Below are positions 16,258 through 20,856 of a stretch of DNA of 20,856 nucleotides, in pieces. Both the position numbers and the translations under genes were made by a program. How positions within the stretch are numbered: the stretch's first letter is position 1; every line of letters begins with the position of its first letter. The notes below the pieces were generated by a model. The model saw only the letters and a program-made list of their open reading frames with translations. It ran no database searches and had not been told where the DNA came from. The stretch spans positions 1-20,856 of the forward strand of contig CAAEEV010000017.1 in assembly GCA_900754955.1 (NCBI GenBank), written 5' to 3'. The stretch is from Eggerthellaceae bacterium. GTDB lineage: Bacteria; Actinomycetota; Coriobacteriia; Coriobacteriales; Eggerthellaceae.

Positions 16258-16281
16258 CAGAGCGAGGACTGTTTGAGCAAC

Positions 16282-16316
16282 TGAGTACTGCCCAGTGTCT
16301 CGCCGGGCAGTACTCA
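16282..16316. repeat. 12-bp perfect inverted repeat just after nagA
   Basis: TGAGTACTGCCC (16282-16293) and GGGCAGTACTCA (16305-16316) form perfect arms around an 11-base loop. The hairpin starts 21 bases past the nagA stop codon and has no T-run, so it more likely protects the mRNA end than terminates. The real terminator follows at 16231-16257. Confidence 0.6.
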
Positions 16317-16336
16317 CCGAAGTTGCAGCAGGCCTT

Positions 16337-17455
16337 CTACAGCAGCTTGCCGCGCAGGACGACGCCCTTGAGCTCGAGCGTCTCCTTGTCGAGCAGCACC
16401 GCGTTCGCCACGGCGCCTGCCGCGAGCGTGCCGTAGGTGCCCTCGAGGCCGAGCGCGCGCGCCGGGTTCACCGAGGCGGCCTTCACGGCGCTCTCAAGTG
16501 GGATGTTCATCTCCTTCACCGCCACGTAGAAGCAGCGCATGAGATCGCTCACCGAACCGGCGAGGGCGCCGTTGTCGATGCGCGCCTCGTAGCCGTCGAC
16601 CGTGACGTCCTGGCCGCCGAGGTCGTACACGCCGTTGCCGAGACCGGCGGCGCGCAGCGTGTCGCTGATGAGGATCATGCGGTCATCGCCGAACATGTTG
16701 AACGCAAGGCGCACCATCGAAGGATGGATGTGCACGCCGTCGGCGATGATCTCGGCCGTCACGTCGTCGCGCTCAGCGGCGGCGGGGATGGGGCCGGGCT
16801 TGCGGTGGTGCATGGAGTTCATCGCGTTGTAGAGGTGCGTGAGATGACGTGCGCCGAGCTCGAAAGCATGCGCGGCGGTGTCGTAATCGGCGCAGGTGTG
16901 CGCGAGCGAGATGCGCACCTCGCCGGCCATCTCCTTGATGAACTCGTCAGCACCCGGCTCCTCGGGCGCGATGTCGACGATCTTGAACAGGCCGCCGGCA
17001 ACTTCCTGCAAACGGCGGAACTCGGCAGCATCGGGGTTGCGCACGTACTCGGGGTTCTGCGCGCCCACCTTGGAGGGCGAGATGTAGGGACCCTCCATGT
17101 TGATGCCCACGAGGTCGGCTTCGTTCTCGGCGGGCTCGTAGGCGCGGGCCGTCTTGGCGGCCTGCGTGAGAATCTCCTCGGACAGCGTCATGGTGGCGGG
17201 GCAGATCGCCGTCACGCCGCGCGATGCCTCGTAGGCACCCATCTTGTGCAGCCCCTCAAGGTCGCCGTCGGAGATGTCGCCGCCTGCGCTGCCGTGGAAG
17301 TGCAGATCAACCAGGCCGGGAATCACGTAGCAGCCCGCCGCGTCGATCACCGCGGCGTCATCGGCGGTCTCGGCGAACACGCCGCCATCGATGAACACGT
17401 CGCGCTCGACGAAGCCCTCGCCGTCGAACACCGCTCCTGCTCGTATAACGCTCAT
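16337..17455 (-). CDS. nagA: N-acetylglucosamine-6-phosphate deacetylase
   Basis: Hydrolyses GlcNAc-6-phosphate to glucosamine-6-phosphate and acetate in the cytoplasm. The 372-residue amidohydrolase has GLVDLHFHG (47-55) with metal ligands H52 and H54, NMEGPY (E121), SLAHTCADY (H186), LTHLYNAM (H207), ADGVHIHP (239-245) and LISDTLRA with the catalytic aspartate D265. All expected metal and catalytic positions are present. The ATG at 17455 has the ribosome binding site AAAGGTGA five bases upstream. It follows nagB by 106 bases on the same strand and probably forms a nagBA operon. In the inferred pathway it takes the product of the kinase at 13199-14575. Confidence 0.95.
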   Translation of the reverse strand: MSVIRAGAVFDGEGFVERDVFIDGGVFAETADDAAVIDAAGCYVIPGLVDLHFHGSAGGDISDGDLEGLHKMGAYEASRGVTAICPATMTLSEEILTQAAKTARAYEPAENEADLVGINMEGPYISPSKVGAQNPEYVRNPDAAEFRRLQEVAGGLFKIVDIAPEEPGADEFIKEMAGEVRISLAHTCADYDTAAHAFELGARHLTHLYNAMNSMHHRKPGPIPAAAERDDVTAEIIADGVHIHPSMVRLAFNMFGDDRMILISDTLRAAGLGNGVYDLGGQDVTVDGYEARIDNGALAGSVSDLMRCFYVAVKEMNIPLESAVKAASVNPARALGLEGTYGTLAAGAVANAVLLDKETLELKGVVLRGKLL

Positions 17456-17561
17456 ATCGTCACCTTTCGTGTCGTTGCGGCCCCTTTGGAGCCGTCTTGC
17501 ACAGAACGGGCGCCACAGACGCTCTCAACGCGCTGCAGCGCCCCTTGCCGCTGTCGTTCGG

Positions 17562-18296
17562 TTACGCCTGCGGGATCTTCGAGCCTGCAGCGGCGTCGAC
17601 GATCACCGTCACGTTCGGGTGGAACTGCAGGATGGACGCCGGCACCTGCGGGGTCACGGGGCCGAAGAAGGCACGCGCCACGATGTCGGCCTTGTCCTCG
17701 CCGTTGGCCACCACGAGGATCTGCTTCGCCTTCATGATGGTGCCGATGCCCATCGTGTAGGCCTCACGCGGCACCTCGTCGATGGAGTCGAACAGACGGC
17801 TGTTGGCCTGGATGGTGCTCTCCGTGAGCTGCACGCAGTGCGTCTCCTTCGGGAACTCATCGCACGGCTCGTTGAAGCCGATGTGACCGTTGTGGCCGAG
17901 ACCGAGCAGCTGGATGTCCACGCCGCCCGCTTCCTCGATGCCGCGCTCGTACGCCGCGCACGCCTCGTCGGCGTCGGGGCACGAGCCGTCCGGCACGTGC
18001 GTGCGGGCCTTGTCGATGTCCACATGATCGAACAGATTGTCGTTCATGAAGTAGCGGTAGCTCTGGTTGTGGTCGCCCGCCAGGCCGCGGTACTCGTCGA
18101 GGTTGTAGGTGTCCACGTCGGCGAAGCTGATCTTGCCCGCCTCGTAGTCCTTCACCAGGTCGGCGTACAGCCCGATGGGGGTCGACCCCGTCGCGAGGCC
18201 GAGCACGCAGCTCGGGTGCGCAGCCACATGGGCCGCGATGATGTCGGCCGCCGCGCGGCTCATCTTCTCGTAGTCCTCAACAACAACCACGTTCAT
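17562..18296 (-). CDS. nagB: Glucosamine-6-phosphate deaminase
   Basis: Converts glucosamine-6-phosphate to fructose-6-phosphate and ammonia, the entry point to glycolysis. The 244-residue length is that of the short Gram-positive NagB type. Motifs include the phosphate loop GLATGSTPIGLY (33-44), NLDEYRGL with the probable proton-transfer aspartate D67, and GLGHNGHIGFNEP (132-144) with H138 and E143. The E. coli aspartate next to the catalytic histidine is asparagine here (N136). The ATG at 18296 has GGAAGGAAAA upstream. An in-frame ATG at 18338 adds 14 unrelated residues and is rejected. nagA follows; a GT-C-type membrane protein gene lies 118 bases upstream on the same strand. Confidence 0.95.
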   Translation of the reverse strand: MNVVVVEDYEKMSRAAADIIAAHVAAHPSCVLGLATGSTPIGLYADLVKDYEAGKISFADVDTYNLDEYRGLAGDHNQSYRYFMNDNLFDHVDIDKARTHVPDGSCPDADEACAAYERGIEEAGGVDIQLLGLGHNGHIGFNEPCDEFPKETHCVQLTESTIQANSRLFDSIDEVPREAYTMGIGTIMKAKQILVVANGEDKADIVARAFFGPVTPQVPASILQFHPNVTVIVDAAAGSKIPQA

Positions 18297-18322
18297 GCGA
18301 TTTTCCTTCCTCTCCCCACAGG

Positions 18323-18341
18323 GCGGTGCGCATCGCACCGC
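18323..18341. promoter_or_regulatory. Hairpin in the nagB leader
   Basis: GCGGTGCG-cat-CGCACCGC has perfect 8-bp arms and a 3-base loop, between the end of the membrane-protein gene and nagB. No T-run follows on the minus strand. I see no convincing promoter between 18297 and 18414, so nagBA may also be reached by read-through from the gene upstream, with the hairpin acting on mRNA processing or stability. Confidence 0.4.
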
Positions 18342-18414
18342 TTCCTGCCGTTACCCTTTCCTTCACGACACCGCGCCATGAGCCCGACGCCGCTGCGCGA
18401 TCGCCCGCTCCCGT

Positions 18415-20592
18415 CTACGTCCAGAACTGGAACGTTTCGATGAGGTTCTGATACGCCCACGGATAGATGTCGGAGTACCAGCCCGTTTCGGGAACGAAAC
18501 ATACGAGCGCACTGTACAGCACGCTTATCGCCACGAGCACGAGAAGCACCTTGATCAGAACGTTGCGCATCTGCGATGCGGGATCGAGGTTCTCGTTCAC
18601 GATGAAGATCAACAGCACCGCCGCCGCCAGGAACATGAAGCTGAAATCGGCGTAGTAACGCTGCAGGATGCCCGCCATCTCGGCGTCGAGCAGAGCCACG
18701 AGCACGCCCGTGACGAGCAGCACCACCACAATGCCCCAGATCGTGCGCGTCGAGCGCTGGCGGGAACGCAGACGGAGCGCGCGCCCCGCGAACGGGAGCA
18801 CCCACAGCACCGGCAGGCACGCGAAGATGCCGCCGAAGGTGACTTCCTTGATGGTCTGCCCCATGTACGTCGTGTCGAAGTCGGTTGCCTGGATGAACGG
18901 GAAGACGCCGGTGACGTTGGGCGGCTGCAGGAAGTACGAGAAGAACGCCGGCGCTAGGCGACCCGCGTTCATGCCGCGCTTCGTCATGTCGTTCACCGTG
19001 AGGTTGTAGTTCGCGCCGAAGTCGGTGAACGACCCGAAGCGCGCGTAGTTGTAACCCATGATGCCCGCGGCCACAACGAGATACGGCGCGATGAGGCAGG
19101 CGAACTCGCGTGCCCCGCGCGCAGTGAGAATGCGGCGCTCGGTGATGAAGGTGCGCCAGAACAGCGGGAACGCGAGCAGCGACAGCACAAGGAACTGCGG
19201 GCGGCACCCCGCCACGAGCGCCATGCAGAGCGATCCCGCCACGTACCACGCGCACGCGTGCCGCGAGAGGCGCCCGCGCATCCAGCAGTAGAGCCCCCAT
19301 ACCGAGAACGCGAGCGCGCACATGATGGGCAGCGAGTAGAACGTCGGGAACTTCACGAGGTACATGATGCCGCTGCAGAACACGAGCGGAATCTGCAGCA
19401 GAAGGAACACGCCGAGGCTCACGCGCTTGAAGTGGTAGCGCGCGAAACGGTCGAGCAGCGCCGACACGCCGAGGATGTAGGCGATCGCCGCTATGAGCAC
19501 GCCGATCGCCGTGGGAAAGTTCGCTCCCGTAACGAGGTAGAACGGCAGATAGAACAAAAGCACGGGAACGACGCCGAAATACACGTAGTAATGCCCGTCG
19601 TGGTAGGCCACGTCGAAGAGGTACTCCTCGCCCGTTTCCTTCTGCAGCTCGTCGCGTGCGCCCTTGTCGTAGGGGTCGTTCATGTCCTGGAGCCACTGGG
19701 GCGGCTCCTCCTCGAGGTACAGCTGGCCGTGCGCCATCGCGCGGGCGAGATCGGCGTACTGCTGCGCGTTGTCGCCGCCCACCTCGAAGGTGTTCACGAG
19801 CGAGACGCCGTCCCACGATCCCTGGTTGTAGCTTGACGTCGCCACGCCCACGAGGTTGGACCCGTAGAAGAGAAACGACGTGACGAGCATGATCTCCACC
19901 GCCACCACGGCGATGATGCTCGCCTTCGAGCGCACCGGGTTCTCCACGATCCTGATGCGGTAGATCGCCGATTTGGGGCGGAACATGAACACGAGCACGA
20001 GGACGCCGAGCGTCACCATGAAGCGCGTGTTGTTGAAATCGAACGGATGGTGCGCGTTGAGCGAGACGGTCCACAGCTTGATGGGGTACGACACGTCCTC
20101 GCCCACGATCTCGATGCGCAGGTTGTCGACGTAGCCCGACGTGTTGAGGTTGATGTACTCGCTCTGCGTGCAGTTGGTCGCCACCTCTACCTCGGGCACG
20201 CCGACCGTGTACTCGGTCGAGTCGAAGTAGGTGTGGTGCGCGTCGTCGGTGAACTGAATCTTGACCGTGAGGTTCTGCGCAGGCTGGTTCTCGTCGAAAT
20301 CGATGCGGATGTTATGCACCTCGGTATTGAGGTCGGAGAACTCCATCACGTGATTGACTGAGGTGAGCCTGAACAGATCGTCGGAACCCTGGGCGAGCTC
20401 GATCTTGTTCTTGAGGTTGATGGGCTGGTAGCCCGCCGACGCGAAGTAGTTGCAGTTGAACACGAACACCTCGAGCACGAGGGCCGCGAGCACGAGAACG
20501 ATGGCCGATTTCACGAGGTGCACGATCGACGCGCGGTGCGGAACCACCGTGCGATCAAAGGCGTAGGATATGTTTTCCCTCAATGTCGGCAT
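18415..20592 (-). CDS. Polytopic membrane protein, GT-C glycosyltransferase type
   Basis: A 725-residue integral membrane protein with about a dozen predicted membrane segments. A first segment (about 28-46) is followed by a soluble, beta-rich stretch (about 55-185), then segments near 190-205 and 225-245. Next comes an extracytoplasmic loop with GGDNAQQYADLARAMAHGQLYL (272-292) and DGHYYVYFGVVPVLLFYLP (332-350), followed by further segments including GCRPQF. This layout (acidic loop after early segments, then YYxYFGxxPxLLF) resembles lipid-linked-sugar glycosyltransferases of the GT-C fold, which decorate cell-wall polymers or proteins outside the membrane. No close family can be named from sequence alone. 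The ribosome binding site is poor and the promoter lies almost on the start codon. It is not clearly part of the nag operon, though it is on the same strand. Confidence 0.75.
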   Translation of the reverse strand: MPTLRENISYAFDRTVVPHRASIVHLVKSAIVLVLAALVLEVFVFNCNYFASAGYQPINLKNKIELAQGSDDLFRLTSVNHVMEFSDLNTEVHNIRIDFDENQPAQNLTVKIQFTDDAHHTYFDSTEYTVGVPEVEVATNCTQSEYINLNTSGYVDNLRIEIVGEDVSYPIKLWTVSLNAHHPFDFNNTRFMVTLGVLVLVFMFRPKSAIYRIRIVENPVRSKASIIAVVAVEIMLVTSFLFYGSNLVGVATSSYNQGSWDGVSLVNTFEVGGDNAQQYADLARAMAHGQLYLEEEPPQWLQDMNDPYDKGARDELQKETGEEYLFDVAYHDGHYYVYFGVVPVLLFYLPFYLVTGANFPTAIGVLIAAIAYILGVSALLDRFARYHFKRVSLGVFLLLQIPLVFCSGIMYLVKFPTFYSLPIMCALAFSVWGLYCWMRGRLSRHACAWYVAGSLCMALVAGCRPQFLVLSLLAFPLFWRTFITERRILTARGAREFACLIAPYLVVAAGIMGYNYARFGSFTDFGANYNLTVNDMTKRGMNAGRLAPAFFSYFLQPPNVTGVFPFIQATDFDTTYMGQTIKEVTFGGIFACLPVLWVLPFAGRALRLRSRQRSTRTIWGIVVVLLVTGVLVALLDAEMAGILQRYYADFSFMFLAAAVLLIFIVNENLDPASQMRNVLIKVLLVLVAISVLYSALVCFVPETGWYSDIYPWAYQNLIETFQFWT

Positions 20593-20601
20593 AGCCTACT
20601 T

Positions 20602-20631
20602 ATTGTATCAATTCGGCCTGCTGAACGACAA
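20602..20631 (-). promoter_or_regulatory. Promoter of the membrane-protein gene, nearly leaderless
   Basis: On the minus strand TACAAT (20607-20602) is preceded by TG in the extended -10 position (TGATACAAT). TTGTCG (20631-20626) is a partial -35 with an 18-base spacer. Transcription would begin at about 20595, only a few bases before the ATG at 20592. Confidence 0.5.
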
Positions 20632-20663
20632 AGGGACGTTGCATCACGAAGGGTTTTTCCCGC

Positions 20664-20701
20664 AGAGAAAAGGGTCCCGAAGGACGTGCCTTCAGGACCC
20701 T
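20664..20701 (-). terminator. Terminator of the adenylate kinase transcript
   Basis: A compound hairpin: outer arms AGGGTCC (20671-20677) and GGACCCT (20695-20701), one mismatch, inner arms GAAGG (20679-20683) and CCTTC (20689-20693), 5-base loop. On the minus strand the stem runs into CCCTTTTCTC, the T-rich tail. It lies 30 bases past the adenylate kinase stop codon. Confidence 0.85.
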
Positions 20702-20730
20702 CTGAGCGCAGGTGAACTACGGCGTGCGAC

Positions 20731-20856
20731 TTACAGGCCGAGAGCCTCTTTCACGTCGGCGAAGACCACCTCGGGGTCGCGGTCGCCGTCGATGGTGACG
20801 AGCAGTTCACAGCCGCGGTAGTAGTCGATGAGCGGGCTCGTGGACTTCTCGTACAC
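20731..20856 (-). CDS. adk: Adenylate kinase, C-terminal fragment (runs off the window)
   Basis: The last 41 codons and TAA stop of a minus-strand gene are present; the rest lies beyond 20856. The translation begins VYEKSTSPLIDYYRG, matching the Y-x-x-x-T-x-PLIDYY segment of the adenylate kinase CORE domain, and ends in DPEVVFADVKEALGL, the family's C-terminal helix. Adenylate kinase balances AMP, ADP and ATP in the cytoplasm. Only the end is seen, so neither the lid type nor the start can be judged. The transcript ends at the terminator just downstream. Confidence 0.85.
   Translation of the reverse strand: MYEKSTSPLIDYYRGCELLVTIDGDRDPEVVFADVKEALGL

Noticed and set aside
18297..18338. In-frame 14-codon N-terminal extension of nagB
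   Set aside because: The extra residues match nothing in NagB, and GGAAGGAAAA positions the start at 18296.

Overview
The window is a high-GC (mostly about 65% by eye) bacterial chromosome segment with closely packed genes. It most resembles an anaerobic actinobacterium of the Coriobacteriia (Eggerthella/Slackia/Collinsella-like). This rests on codon style, the pyruvate:ferredoxin oxidoreductase, the twin-arginine lipoprotein and the Gram-positive-type NagB and adenylate kinase ends. The assignment is an inference; there is no rRNA or marker gene to settle it. I found no tRNA, rRNA, CRISPR array, insertion sequence or integrase.

Left to right: (1) 82-3621, minus strand, a full-length pyruvate:ferredoxin oxidoreductase (nifJ). 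It is divergent from (2) 4061-4504, plus strand, an Rrf2/IscR-type regulator with four clustered cysteines. Both genes have the same 11-base promoter element, and an 18-bp palindrome sits at the probable nifJ transcription start. (3) 4851-6449, a Tat-exported family 5 substrate-binding lipoprotein closed by a strong terminator. (4) 6882-10721, the rest of the importer: a DppB-type permease, a DppC-type permease fused to a DppD-type ATPase, and a DppF-type ATPase, closed by a terminator. (5) 10918-14575, a three-gene operon with a good promoter: an N-acetylneuraminate lyase/DapA-family aldolase, an N-acylglucosamine 2-epimerase (AGE) and a divergent ROK-like sugar kinase. (6) 14699-15934, minus strand, an AAA ATPase with a DUF4143 domain in a lower-GC patch (about 48-52%) that looks acquired. 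(7) nagA (16337-17455) and nagB (17562-18296), minus strand. (8) 18415-20592, minus strand, a polytopic membrane protein of GT-C glycosyltransferase type. (9) 20731-20856, the C-terminal end of an adenylate kinase, running off the window.

Taken together, blocks 3, 4, 5 and 7 read as a complete route for using sialic acid: import, cleavage of Neu5Ac to ManNAc plus pyruvate, epimerisation of ManNAc to GlcNAc, phosphorylation, deacetylation (NagA) and deamination/isomerisation to fructose-6-phosphate (NagB). The pyruvate released could feed the neighbouring oxidoreductase. This order (epimerise first, then phosphorylate) is the Bacteroides-type variant, not the E. coli NanK/NanE variant. The substrate is inferred from gene content. 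No sialidase and no dedicated nan regulator is in the window, so the cell would scavenge free sugar released by others or have those genes elsewhere.

The most interesting points are the ROK-like kinase that lacks the family's zinc motif and has an extra N-terminal domain, the permease-ATPase fusion, the binding protein cut off from its transporter by a terminator, and the palindrome-bearing nifJ/Rrf2 control region.
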